From: Chth-196 sp044370935
GTDB taxonomy: Bacteria; Verrucomicrobiota; Verrucomicrobiia; Chthoniobacterales; Chthoniobacteraceae
NCBI GenBank assembly: GCA_044370935.1
Contig: JBILUQ010000231.1
Span: 1 to 6,535, forward strand
DNA length: 6,535 bases
Direction: 5' to 3'
Part shown: in pieces, positions 1 through 6,535 of the stretch
Layout of the letters: the number at the start of each line of letters is the position of its first letter
How positions within the stretch are numbered: position 1 is the stretch's first letter
Notes under the pieces: model-generated
Database searches by the model: none
Told to the model about the DNA's origin: nothing
What the model saw: the letters and a program-made list of their open reading frames with translations, nothing else
Position numbers and translations under genes: made by a program

Positions 1-1333
1 CTAGGACGATCAGCTTGGCGCCTGCCCCAATCTTTCCTTTCTTCACATGCTCCGCCCGGATGTTCCCAAGCCCGCCTGCAAGCATGATCGGCTTGTGATA
101 ACCTCGGATCTCGGATTGCTGCCCCTCTCCCCTCTCGGACGGCACCTCCGCCTCGTAAGTGCGGAAATATCCCGCGATCGCTGGCCGCCCAAATTCGTTA
201 TTAAATGCCGCCGCGCCTAGCGGACCGTCCAGCATGATATCGAGCGCGGAAACGATCCGCCCGGGCTTGCCAAAATCCTTTTCCCAAACCTCCGTTGCGC
301 CGGGGATTCTGAGATTGGAAACGGTGAATCCCGTCAGTCCCGCCTTGGGTTTTGACCCGCAACCCGTAGCACCTTCGTCACGGATCTCGCCTCCCGAACC
401 TGTTGCGGCGCCGGCAAACGGTGAAATAGCCGTAGGATGATTGTGCGTCTCCACCTTGCACAAAATGTGGATGTCCTCCTGGTGCGCCGCATACTCACCA
501 GTGTGGGGATCCGCATAAAACCGGCCTCCCCGGGTGCCCTGCAATACCGCCGCGTTGTCGCTGTAAGCGGAGAGAATACCCTCACTGTGGAGATTGTACG
601 TGTTCTTGATCATCTGGAACAAAGAGCGGTCCATGGTCTGACCGTCGATTTCCCACGAGGCGTTAAAGATTTTATGCCGGCAATGCTCCGAGTTTGCCTG
701 AGCGAACATCATGAGCTCCACGTCGCTTGGATCGCGTCCGAGCGCCTGAAAGCTCTCAACCAAATACGCGATCTCGTCCTCGGCGAGCGCCAGTCCAAGC
801 GAGCGGTTCGCCGCCTCGAGCGCGGTCCTTCCTCCAGCGAGCACAGGCACGGTTGCCATCAGGCGTGGTTGATGCCGCTTGAACAACGCCGAAAGGCTAT
901 CAAAGTCCGTAAAAACCTCTTGGGTCATGCGGTCGTGCAGGCCGGCTCGGAGCGCTGCCTCACGTTCACCGCTTAATTCGGCACCAGCAATTTCCAGGGT
1001 GTACGCAACCACCCGCTCAATCCGCCGAACCGTTTTCAATCCGCAAATGTGAGCGATGTCGGTCGCCTTGGATGACCACGGGGAAATCGTTCCCGCACGG
1101 GGCGCAACAATTCGAAGTAGCCCGCTGCTTTCGTCGCTCGCGCCCTTTGGCCCGTAGGTGAGAAGCCGCCCGAGCACATCGGTTTCCCCGGCTGACAATT
1201 CACGCTCGGTATCGACCAGGTGCACGAACCTGGCTCCAACCCACTTTACGGGTAAATTTTTGGACACAAGTCCATTGAGAAGGTTTTTGAGCCGGAATTC
1301 GGAAAGGGCGTTGGAGCCACGGAGAATCAACAT
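1..1333 (-). CDS. purL: Phosphoribosylformylglycinamidine synthase, large fused form (N-terminal third, partial)
   Basis: Fourth step of de novo purine synthesis: FGAR, glutamine and ATP give FGAM. The frame is open from the ATG at 1333 to the window edge, giving 444 codons of a protein that is usually about 1300 residues, so most of the synthetase and the whole C-terminal glutaminase are outside. The protein begins MLILRGSNALSEFR, as long PurLs do. It then shows TISPWSSKATDIAHICGL in the N-terminal domain, ANSEHCRHKIFNA at about residues 213-225 (the His-containing active-site motif), and ETHNHPTAISPF from residue 295 (ATP/FGAR-binding region). GYHKPIMLAGG follows near the edge. Similarity to the E. 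coli enzyme as I remember it is close throughout, and the short PurL/PurS/PurQ type does not fit. Residue 325 is Cys where ATGRGSKPKAG is usual. There is no clear Shine-Dalgarno upstream. A 213-bp gap separates it from the NUDIX gene, so it may have its own promoter. Confidence 0.96.
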   Translation of the reverse strand, partial: MLILRGSNALSEFRLKNLLNGLVSKNLPVKWVGARFVHLVDTERELSAGETDVLGRLLTYGPKGASDESSGLLRIVAPRAGTISPWSSKATDIAHICGLKTVRRIERVVAYTLEIAGAELSGEREAALRAGLHDRMTQEVFTDFDSLSALFKRHQPRLMATVPVLAGGRTALEAANRSLGLALAEDEIAYLVESFQALGRDPSDVELMMFAQANSEHCRHKIFNASWEIDGQTMDRSLFQMIKNTYNLHSEGILSAYSDNAAVLQGTRGGRFYADPHTGEYAAHQEDIHILCKVETHNHPTAISPFAGAATGSGGEIRDEGATGCGSKPKAGLTGFTVSNLRIPGATEVWEKDFGKPGRIVSALDIMLDGPLGAAAFNNEFGRPAIAGYFRTYEAEVPSERGEGQQSEIRGYHKPIMLAGGLGNIRAEHVKKGKIGAGAKLIVL

Positions 1334-1546
1334 GGATTGAGAGTCGAAGGTGGAGCGGGAACCGTAGGCGATCAGTCGGGGTTTGGCTAGGCAGTTGCCT
1401 GAGGATATCCGGCGGCCACAGCACTCGCGCGTTGCATGAAAAAGAGACGCTCAGGGGCAAACCCCCAGACACGCCCGCGCACCACCCCAACGAACATTCC
1501 AGAGACTACAGCAACACGCACCAACCAGCCCCAAAATCATTCGCCC
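1334..1546 (-). other. Intergenic region between the NUDIX gene and purL; possible purL leader
   Basis: This is the longest gap in the window (213 bp) and holds no recognisable gene. Read on the minus strand, it contains a 29-codon ORF (1540 to 1451). Overlapping its end is a GC hairpin with arms GGGG and CCCC around TTTG (1465-1454). A run of five T (1443-1439) comes about ten bases later. The hairpin and T-run could be a poor intrinsic terminator for the upstream genes, but the stem is only four strong pairs and the T-run is not adjacent. I could not place a convincing -35/-10 pair or a known purine riboswitch core. The position suggests that it carries the purL promoter, which is inference only. 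Confidence 0.3.
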
Positions 1547-2170
1547 CTAGACGCTTGCAGGTGGGGTCAAAATCGAGTCGAGATGGTCAAAGCAAATCTG
1601 CGACCAAGTCTCCATGGAATCCCGGGCGTTTGCCAGCGAACCCCTGTCCATGAACTCAAGGTCGGTGATCACAGCCTCGCCTCGGGTGATCTGGTCGCTT
1701 TCGCACTCGAAAACGTGCACGACCCCGATGTGCACCCGCCCCACCTCCGTGGAATCATCATTGAGAAGGGCCACCGGCCGCTGCCGGTAGGCAGAGGCTA
1801 TCCGCAACTCCTCCCCAACTTCGCGCTGCAGGGCAGCGTGGTACGCATCGCGATCAAACGCCGCACCACGGCTGTCGGTATCGTTCATGTGTCCGCCAAT
1901 GCCGATTGAGCGCTTTGCGGCGAGCCGCTTTTCGCCCCCTTTGCCGCCGCGCACATAACTCAAGATCCGCCCGGCATGAGTAAAAATTGCGTAAGGGATG
2001 ATCTGCTTGTGGGAGGGATCCAGCTCGGCCTCGGAGCGCTTCATGAACCGCGGCACTGGCGGAGTCAGAAACGCGTTCAGATAACGGTCCACTTCAAAAC
2101 GCAACCCCTGAAAGTCACCCAACTCCTGTAATACGGTGCGGGGCACCACCAAAATCATCTCTTCGGACAT
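1547..2170 (-). CDS. NUDIX-fold hydrolase-like protein, substrate unknown
   Basis: A 207-residue protein. NUDIX enzymes hydrolyse nucleoside diphosphates linked to another group. Here the box can be read as G102-x5-D108-x7-R116-E-V-G-E-E121-L-R-I, that is, the canonical GX5EX7REUXEEXGU with Asp for the first Glu and Arg for the last Gly. The metal-binding REVGEE core is intact. A GIGGH segment (90-94), normally joined directly to the box, is separated from it by an extra loop of about nine residues. Residues 1-60 (VVPRTVLQELGDFQG, DPSHKQIIPY) and 135-154 (LLNDDSTEVGRVHIGVVHVF) look like family-specific regions. I recall similar proteins in planctomycetes and verrucomicrobia, annotated loosely as phosphoesterase or NUDIX. 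The start is the ATG at 2170; another ATG lies at codon 5, and neither has a good Shine-Dalgarno. It lies 89 bp after mcsB and could be co-transcribed with it. The fold is fairly secure; the substrate is not known. Confidence 0.85.
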   Translation of the reverse strand: MSEEMILVVPRTVLQELGDFQGLRFEVDRYLNAFLTPPVPRFMKRSEAELDPSHKQIIPYAIFTHAGRILSYVRGGKGGEKRLAAKRSIGIGGHMNDTDSRGAAFDRDAYHAALQREVGEELRIASAYRQRPVALLNDDSTEVGRVHIGVVHVFECESDQITRGEAVITDLEFMDRGSLANARDSMETWSQICFDHLDSILTPPASV

Positions 2171-2259
2171 AGGGTGTATTTCTGTCGCTTAGTTGAAAAA
2201 CGCGGTTTGATCGACACTGTATCAGCACCCGCGAAGCAGCGTGCACGGTCGCATGGTTT

Positions 2260-3411
2260 TTAGGCAAGCTCCCCACCGGACGATTCAGGAGAATCGGGCT
2301 GCTTGGCTTGGATCCCGCCGGACTCCACCTTTGCGAGCACGCCAACAACGTCAGGCGCGGGAAGGAGTTCGAGTTTCTTGCGAATGATCTCCGCGCGCAA
2401 CGGGTCACGCTCCTGAGCGGCGAGCTTCTGATGCCAGCCCTTCTGCAGGTGCGCAGGCTGGGTCTCCATGAAAAGCTCGTCCACCGCGCCGCAGAATTCG
2501 TCCGGATAAAAACCCAGATCACAACCTAGTTTCGCCAGCGATAGCAGGTTGAGCGCCTCCTTGGAGGCCATGCAGTAGGAATACTTCAAGATCCCGTACG
2601 AACGGCCGATGTTATCAAGGAGCGTGTTCGGGCGCCGTTGCAGAAGCGTTTGTCGGGCGTTTTGTTCATGCTCGATGATCTGCAGAATGACCTTCTGCAA
2701 ACGCTCGACGATATCGTCCTCCTTCTCTCCAAGAGTCGTTTGGTTGGAGACTTGAAAGAGGTTGCCTAGCGCCTCGGTTCCTTCGCCATAAAGCCCGCGG
2801 ACAGCCAGCCCGATTTTGTTCACCGCCTGAATGACCTGATTGATCTGCTCGCTCAGAACCAGGCCGGGCACGTGCACCATGGCAGACGCGCGCATCCCAG
2901 TGCCGACATTGCTCGGACATGCGGTGAGGTAGCCGAGCTTCGAGTCGAAGGCGAAATCCAGAACCGCTTCGAGAGCCGAGTCGACTTTATTGATGGCCTT
3001 GTAGGCGGCGCGCAGTTGCAGCCCCGAGCGAAGAGCCTGCATGCGCAAGTGATCCTCCTCGTTGATCATGATCGAGACGGTCTGCCGACGGTTCATCACC
3101 ACGGCTGAACCAACACCGCGCAATGCGTGTTCGCGTGAAATTAAATGCCTTTCCACGAGCACCTGCTTCTCAAGCGGACTGAGCTCCTGACAGGCCAGAG
3201 AATACGCATCGCCCATCTCCGGAAGCTCCTCAACCCGCGGCCGAATACGCTCAAGAATCGAGGCACGCTCCGCCTTCTTCGCCCAACCTGGGAAAGGAGC
3301 GCCACGCAAATTCCGAGCCAATCGAACTCTGCTGCTCACCACGATTTGATGGTGGGGACCGTCGCCGCGCAACCAGTCGCTGGTTTTGCTCAAAATATTA
3401 CGGATCGCCAT
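2260..3411 (-). CDS. mcsB: Protein-arginine kinase McsB
   Basis: Phosphorylates arginine side chains of proteins with ATP. In Bacillus this marks substrates for ClpCP degradation and inactivates the repressor CtsR. The chosen ATG at 3411 gives 383 residues beginning MAIRNILSKTSDWLRGDGP, matching the family N-terminus; a longer reading from TTG at 3477 would overlap mcsA and add 22 unlikely residues. Visible from the ATG are SSRVRLARN (27-34 core, nucleotide-binding arginines), NEEDHLR (117-123), the phosphagen-kinase signature CPSNVGT with Cys165, RASAMVH, GLYGEGTEA with the probable catalytic Glu210, and GRSYGILKYS. Near the C-terminus is RDPLRA (335-340), matching the RDxxRA phosphoarginine-sensing motif described for McsB. 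About 20 extra residues, rich in Ser, Gly and Pro, extend beyond the Bacillus protein length. The gene begins 46 bp after mcsA, so the two are probably one transcript. No ctsR or clpC is present in the window. Confidence 0.95.
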   Translation of the reverse strand: MAIRNILSKTSDWLRGDGPHHQIVVSSRVRLARNLRGAPFPGWAKKAERASILERIRPRVEELPEMGDAYSLACQELSPLEKQVLVERHLISREHALRGVGSAVVMNRRQTVSIMINEEDHLRMQALRSGLQLRAAYKAINKVDSALEAVLDFAFDSKLGYLTACPSNVGTGMRASAMVHVPGLVLSEQINQVIQAVNKIGLAVRGLYGEGTEALGNLFQVSNQTTLGEKEDDIVERLQKVILQIIEHEQNARQTLLQRRPNTLLDNIGRSYGILKYSYCMASKEALNLLSLAKLGCDLGFYPDEFCGAVDELFMETQPAHLQKGWHQKLAAQERDPLRAEIIRKKLELLPAPDVVGVLAKVESGGIQAKQPDSPESSGGELA

Positions 3412-3457
3412 AGCTTTTCTTTTTCCAAATTGGTTGTCCAAAGCCCACCAAACGGAA

Positions 3458-3949
3458 CTATGCCGTGCCTTCCTCAAGCTTCCGGATGTGGTCCCGGATG
3501 GAAGCGGCTTCCTCGTAGGCCTCAGCGGCGACCGCGCTCCGCAACTTTTCGTGAAACGCCCGCAGTTCCTGCTCCTTCCGGATCACGGCAATTTGCCTTT
3601 CCGGAACCTTGCCCGTGTGCTCAACGCCCTTGTGCATTCCTCGCAGCATCGGGGCGAGTCCCTCCGCGAAAGTCTCGTAGCACGAGGAGCAGCCTAGGCG
3701 TCCGGTCTTTTTAAATTCAGTTTGAGTAAAACCGCACACGGCGCAGCGGGCACTGTCGGGGGCCCCCACATCGACGGTTTGCGCCGCCCCCATTCCAAGA
3801 AGCATGTCGGCAAGGGCGAATCCGGTTGGATCCGTGACGCCCTTCTCTTTGGAGCACGCCTCGCACATGTTCACCTTCTGCATCTTAGCGTCCACGATCT
3901 GGGTCAAAAACACGCTGGCGTGTTCAGTTTTGCATACGTCGCACAACAT
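3458..3949 (-). CDS. mcsA: McsA-type zinc-finger/UVR-domain activator of McsB
   Basis: A 163-residue adaptor that binds and activates the arginine kinase McsB. Four CxxC pairs are visible: C3/C6, C29/C32, C69/C72 and C87/C90, enough for two four-cysteine zinc sites, as in Bacillus McsA. The C-terminal part (about 127-160, LRAFHEKLRSAVAAEAYEEA and following) is a UVR motif, the helical hairpin shared with UvrB and UvrC, and probably forms a coiled coil. The start ATG at 3949 is supported by a strong GGAGG seven bases upstream, the best ribosome-binding site in the window. The neighbouring mcsB confirms the assignment over a generic UvrB/UvrC-motif protein. The 110-bp gap before it suggests that transcription of the mcsAB pair starts here. 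Confidence 0.93.
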   Translation of the reverse strand: MLCDVCKTEHASVFLTQIVDAKMQKVNMCEACSKEKGVTDPTGFALADMLLGMGAAQTVDVGAPDSARCAVCGFTQTEFKKTGRLGCSSCYETFAEGLAPMLRGMHKGVEHTGKVPERQIAVIRKEQELRAFHEKLRSAVAAEAYEEAASIRDHIRKLEEGTA

Positions 3950-3956
3950 TCAGTTT

Positions 3957-3961
3957 CCTCC
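3957..3961 (-). promoter_or_regulatory. Shine-Dalgarno sequence of mcsA
   Basis: On the minus strand GGAGG is followed by AAACTGA and then the mcsA ATG, a spacing of seven bases. It fixes the start of mcsA. None of the other gene starts visible here has an equally good site. Confidence 0.8.
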
Positions 3962-4009
3962 ACTCAAAGTAACCTTCCCTACCCTACAGCATTTCCACCC
4001 TCCGCGACC

Positions 4010-4030
4010 AAAAAAAGTGCACGTCTTTTT
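4010..4030 (-). terminator. Weak terminator-like A/T inverted repeat between ilvE and mcsA
   Basis: Read on the minus strand, AAAAAG and CTTTTT form a six-pair stem around the loop ACGTGCA, and the second arm runs into a tract of seven T. It lies about 30 bp past the ilvE stop and 50 bp before mcsA, a sensible place for a terminator. The stem is almost all A-T, so it would be weak; a chance A-tract/T-tract pair or part of a promoter region is equally possible. Confidence 0.25.
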
Positions 4031-4059
4031 CATCGCAGAAAGTAGAACCCGTCAGTGAA

Positions 4060-4932
4060 CTACCCGTAAATGGGAGTCCCTGTTTCGGATGTCATCTTCC
4101 TGAATTTTTCGATGACGCGCTGGGTGATCGCGCCGGGTTTGCCATCCCCGATCGGGCGCGTATCAAGCTCGATGGCAGCGATCACCTCCGCTGCAGTGCC
4201 GGTCAAAAAGCATTCGTCGGCGGTGTAAACGTCGTATCTGGTCATTTCACGCTCGCGGATCGTGATCCCGAGTTCCTGGCAGATCTCAAACACAACATCG
4301 CGAGTGATTCCTCCGAGTGCGCCCGCGTACACTGGAGGGGTGGTGATGGCGCCCTTTTTGATCACGAAAATGTTGTCCCCAGTGCACTCGGCGACGTAGC
4401 CCTGCTCGTTGAGCATCAGCCCCTCGTCGGCGCCGGCGTGAGTGGCTTCCACCTTGGCCATCACGTTATTCAGGTAGTTCAGCGACTTGACCGCCGGCAA
4501 AAGCGCAGCCGGGGCCGCACGGCGGGTGGCGCAGGTAACCATCACCATCCCCTGCCGATACTTCTCCTCGGGGTAAAGCTGGATTTTATCCGCAATGATG
4601 ATCACGCATGCCTTCGGACAGCGATCCGGACTGAGTCCCAGATTGCCCTTGCCCCTCGTCACCACCAGCCGGATGTAGCCATCGCGCAGTCCGTTTTGGC
4701 GGATGGTCTCAAGCGTGGCTGCCTCAAGCTCGGCAAACGTCAGTGGCATTTTGAGGGCAATCGCCTTGGCCGAGTCCCACAGCCGCTCCAAGTGCTCGGT
4801 CAGGCGGAAAACCCGGCCGTTGTAAAAGCGGATTCCTTCAAAAATTCCGTCTCCGTAGAGGAGCCCGTGGTCAAAAACGGATACCTTGGCTTCAGACTCG
4901 GAGTAAAAAACGCCGTCAATGTAGATCTTCAT
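4060..4932 (-). CDS. ilvE: Branched-chain amino acid aminotransferase (PLP fold type IV)
   Basis: Transfers the amino group between glutamate and the keto acids of leucine, isoleucine and valine, the last step of their synthesis, in the cytoplasm. The 290-residue length is normal for the family. The N-terminal block VSVFDHGLLYGDGIFEGIR (18-35) and NGRVFRLTEHLERL (38-51) are typical. The PLP-binding lysine is K149 in AVKSLNYLNN, the pyridine-nitrogen Glu is in AECTGDNIF (about E182), and the phosphate-binding turn is LTGTAAEV (243-250). D-amino acid aminotransferase and aminodeoxychorismate lyase share this fold, but FEGIRFYNG and the KSLNYL context favour IlvE. The ATG at 4932 matches the usual MK(I/V)YIDG start, although no Shine-Dalgarno is visible. 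It lies 74 bp downstream of the LolD-like gene and is probably co-transcribed, with no functional link evident. Confidence 0.93.
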   Translation of the reverse strand: MKIYIDGVFYSESEAKVSVFDHGLLYGDGIFEGIRFYNGRVFRLTEHLERLWDSAKAIALKMPLTFAELEAATLETIRQNGLRDGYIRLVVTRGKGNLGLSPDRCPKACVIIIADKIQLYPEEKYRQGMVMVTCATRRAAPAALLPAVKSLNYLNNVMAKVEATHAGADEGLMLNEQGYVAECTGDNIFVIKKGAITTPPVYAGALGGITRDVVFEICQELGITIREREMTRYDVYTADECFLTGTAAEVIAAIELDTRPIGDGKPGAITQRVIEKFRKMTSETGTPIYG

Positions 4933-5006
4933 GTGGGTGGTAGAATGTGGGGTCGGAATTCCAACTGGGTGGACGTGCTACTGCCGGGGGATCACCAAGC
5001 ATTCGC

Positions 5007-5687
5007 CTAATGGACCAGCTGGCCGTCGCGAATTTCAAGGCGTCTATCGCCCTGTTTAGCCAAATTCGCGTCGTGCGTCACAACCACTAAAGTTCGTTTC
5101 TTTTCACGCGTGAGCGCAAGCAACAATTCGATAATCGTCGCCCCTGTTTTCGAATCCAAATTGCCCGTCGGCTCATCCGCGAACAGAAGCGAAGGATCGT
5201 TCATGAGCGATCGGGCAATTGCCACCCGCTGTTGTTCCCCACCCGAAAGCTCTGAGGGAAGATGATGCAATCGGTCCGCTAATCCTACCCGCTCCAAGCC
5301 CTCCTGGGCGCGCCGCTTAGCGTCGCTTCCAAAGTCGCCACCAATCATCGCAGGAAGAGCCACGTTCTCGAGGGCGGTCAGCTCCGGGAGGAGAAAGTAT
5401 CCCTGAAAAACGAATCCAATCTTCCGGTTTCGCCTAACGCACTCGGCCCCATCGCCCTTAGCGTAAAGCGTCTCGCCATCAATGAGTACGCTGCCGCTCT
5501 CAGGCTTCTCGAGGCCCGCCAAAGTGTACAGTAAAGTGGTTTTACCAGCGCCAGATGCTCCACAGAGAAAAACGATTTCACCGCGGTTGATATCAAGGTC
5601 GATCCCGCGCAGAACGTCGACCTTCCTCGGCCCTATCTGGAAGGATCGCCGCAACTGAATCGCCTTCAGGTGATTTTCAATGCCCAT
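5007..5687 (-). CDS. LolD/MacB-like ABC transporter ATP-binding protein
   Basis: ATPase subunit of the LolCDE/MacB/FtsE-type family, which in LolCDE powers release of lipoproteins from the inner membrane. Starting at the ATG at 5687 gives 226 residues, the usual LolD length. Motifs in order: Walker A GASGAGKTT (43-51), Q-loop VFQG with Gln95, signature LSGGEQQRVAIARS (from 147), Walker B LLFADEPTGNLD (Asp171, Glu172) and H-loop His205. The family marker GNLDSKTG follows Walker B. A longer open frame reaches 5846, but its extra 53 residues overlap the end of sua5 and look non-coding, so I reject that start. The ribosome-binding site is weak (GAG close to the ATG). No LolC/LolE-like permease lies on either side within the window: upstream is sua5 and downstream ilvE. 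The permease may be elsewhere, so the symbol lolD is likely but not certain. Confidence 0.9.
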   Translation of the reverse strand: MGIENHLKAIQLRRSFQIGPRKVDVLRGIDLDINRGEIVFLCGASGAGKTTLLYTLAGLEKPESGSVLIDGETLYAKGDGAECVRRNRKIGFVFQGYFLLPELTALENVALPAMIGGDFGSDAKRRAQEGLERVGLADRLHHLPSELSGGEQQRVAIARSLMNDPSLLFADEPTGNLDSKTGATIIELLLALTREKKRTLVVVTHDANLAKQGDRRLEIRDGQLVH

Positions 5688-5739
5688 ATCTCGGGCCCGA
5701 CCATGCCTGCATCCTGCTTGTTCTTCAACCGAAGAAAAA

Positions 5740-6535
5740 TCAGCGTCCGCAAGCGGCAGCCCTTCGCAACCGGTCGTTGATAGCAATCCCAAGACCCGTT
5801 TCCGGGACCAATTCCGCGACAATTTCGCTGACCCCAGACTCATCAAGCCGCCTCATGCACCCAAACAGACGCGCGGCGGCTTCCCTCAAATCCTTCGCCT
5901 CGCTCAACGATTCAACCGCCGAAAAACCGGAGACCGGAGTCCCCCACGCTAACAACCCACGCATGGCCCGTTGCTCAGCTGGGTAGTCCCTAGGCCGCCC
6001 CAGAATCAAGGCGGTTTGCGGAGCATAATGACTCTCCAGCTGACCCGGAGCCTCAACTTTAGTCCGGTCCGCATCCGCCGCATTCACGCTCAGAATCGAG
6101 GCTTCCGTCGCCAGATCTTCCGCAAGAACCGGTCCGCTACGCAGGATTCTAAGCCCGCCCCGCTCCAATGCGACAATGGTGGACTCGAGTCCGTGCAAGG
6201 TCGCTCCACCATCTAGGATCATGGGAATGCGGCCGGCCAATTCAGTAAAAACGTGGCCCGCGTTGGTTGGGCTGATTCGCCCGAAACGATTAGCACTCGG
6301 CGCAGCCAGCGGCCCCCCGAATCGCTCCAGAACGGACTGAAACACCGGGTGCGCTGTCATTCGCAGGGCGACCGTCGGCAATCCGGAGCAAACCAACTCG
6401 GGCACCAAACAGCTACGCGGCACCACCATGGTCAACGGGCCAGGCCAGAATCGCCTTGCAAGCCGGTCCACCAACTCCAGTTGCCCGCCATCGAGCACAG
6501 CCAAACGGTTCACCCACTCGATCCCGGGCAAATGA
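5740..6535 (-). CDS. Threonylcarbamoyl-AMP synthase, Sua5 type (5' end outside the window)
   Basis: Makes threonylcarbamoyl-AMP from threonine, bicarbonate and ATP, the first step of the t6A37 modification of ANN-decoding tRNAs. About 264 residues are visible; the missing N-terminus should hold the first lysine/arginine-rich substrate motif. Visible YrdC-domain motifs are RFWPGPLT, TVALRMTAHP, APSAN followed by SPT, and GLESTIV. Next is the linker APGQLESHYAP, comparable to the SPGxxxxHYAP loop of Sua5. The C-terminal Sua5 domain ends GLGIAINDRLRRAA before TGA at 5740-5742. The linker and second domain show that this is the long Sua5 form, not short TsaC. A TTG at 6531 is only an internal codon: the frame continues upstream with a His to the window edge. 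The stop is 52 bp before the LolD-like gene, so the two may share a transcript. Confidence 0.94.
   Translation of the reverse strand, partial: HLPGIEWVNRLAVLDGGQLELVDRLARRFWPGPLTMVVPRSCLVPELVCSGLPTVALRMTAHPVFQSVLERFGGPLAAPSANRFGRISPTNAGHVFTELAGRIPMILDGGATLHGLESTIVALERGGLRILRSGPVLAEDLATEASILSVNAADADRTKVEAPGQLESHYAPQTALILGRPRDYPAEQRAMRGLLAWGTPVSGFSAVESLSEAKDLREAAARLFGCMRRLDESGVSEIVAELVPETGLGIAINDRLRRAAACGR

Noticed and set aside
437..976. Plus-strand open frame of 179 codons
   Set aside because: It is antisense to purL, whose minus frame carries clear family motifs across the same bases; the translation shows no recognisable domain.
2171..2259. Search for a promoter or terminator between mcsB and the NUDIX gene
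   Set aside because: Only short imperfect palindromes (such as CGTGCACG) are present; no convincing -35/-10 pair or stem with a T-run.
3412..3477. TTG start for mcsB overlapping the mcsA end
   Set aside because: The extra residues do not match McsB N-termini, while the ATG at 3411 does.
3145..3714. Plus-strand open frame of 189 codons
   Set aside because: It is antisense to mcsB and mcsA, crosses their junction, is rich in Arg, Pro and Ser and looks like a GC-driven shadow.
3901..4875. Several GGTCAAA-like heptamers resembling half of a CtsR operator (near 3901, 4201 and 4867)
   Set aside because: They are single, not tandem heptads, lie inside coding sequence of mcsA and ilvE, and no ctsR is seen.
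4438..5010. Plus-strand open frame of 190 codons
   Set aside because: It is antisense to ilvE, which is certain; the translation has no recognisable motif.
5688..5846. N-terminal extension of the LolD-like ATPase
   Set aside because: It overlaps the sua5 C-terminal coding region and does not resemble the family; the ATG at 5687 gives the normal length.

Overview
The window reads as a stretch of ordinary bacterial chromosome, moderately GC-rich. Seven protein-coding genes all lie on the minus strand. Reading in the direction of transcription (from high to low coordinates) the order is: Sua5-type threonylcarbamoyl-AMP synthase (5' end cut off by the window), LolD-like ABC ATPase, branched-chain amino acid aminotransferase (ilvE), mcsA, mcsB, a NUDIX-fold protein of unknown substrate, and the large fused form of PurL (3' two-thirds cut off by the window). 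No plus-strand gene, RNA gene, mobile element, CRISPR array or large repeat is supported. The long plus-strand open frames are antisense shadows of these genes.

The likely source is a PVC-group bacterium, most plausibly Verrucomicrobiota. This is inferred from three things: an McsA-McsB pair without the Firmicutes partners ctsR and clpC, an E. coli-like long PurL, and a NUDIX protein that I recall as typical of planctomycetes and verrucomicrobia. No taxonomic marker gene is present, so the assignment is tentative.

Layout: 5740-6535 is sua5, involved in t6A tRNA modification. 5007-5687 is the LolD-like ATPase, 52 bp downstream and without a permease gene beside it in the window. 4060-4932 is ilvE. 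A 110-bp gap with an A/T-rich inverted repeat follows, then mcsA (3458-3949), which has the only strong Shine-Dalgarno sequence in the window. mcsB (2260-3411) follows after 46 bp. Together these two make a protein-arginine kinase and its zinc-binding activator, which mark proteins for degradation or act in stress signalling. The NUDIX protein is at 1547-2170. A 213-bp gap separates it from purL (1-1333).

Functionally this is a co-directional run of housekeeping genes (tRNA modification, envelope transport, amino acid and purine metabolism) with one protein quality-control module (mcsAB) inside it. I see no evidence of a new defence or mobile system. The points most worth a second look are the mcsAB-NUDIX neighbourhood, the stretched NUDIX box, the orphan LolD, an Arg-to-Cys change in a conserved PurL loop, and a small Cys-rich ORF between the NUDIX gene and purL.
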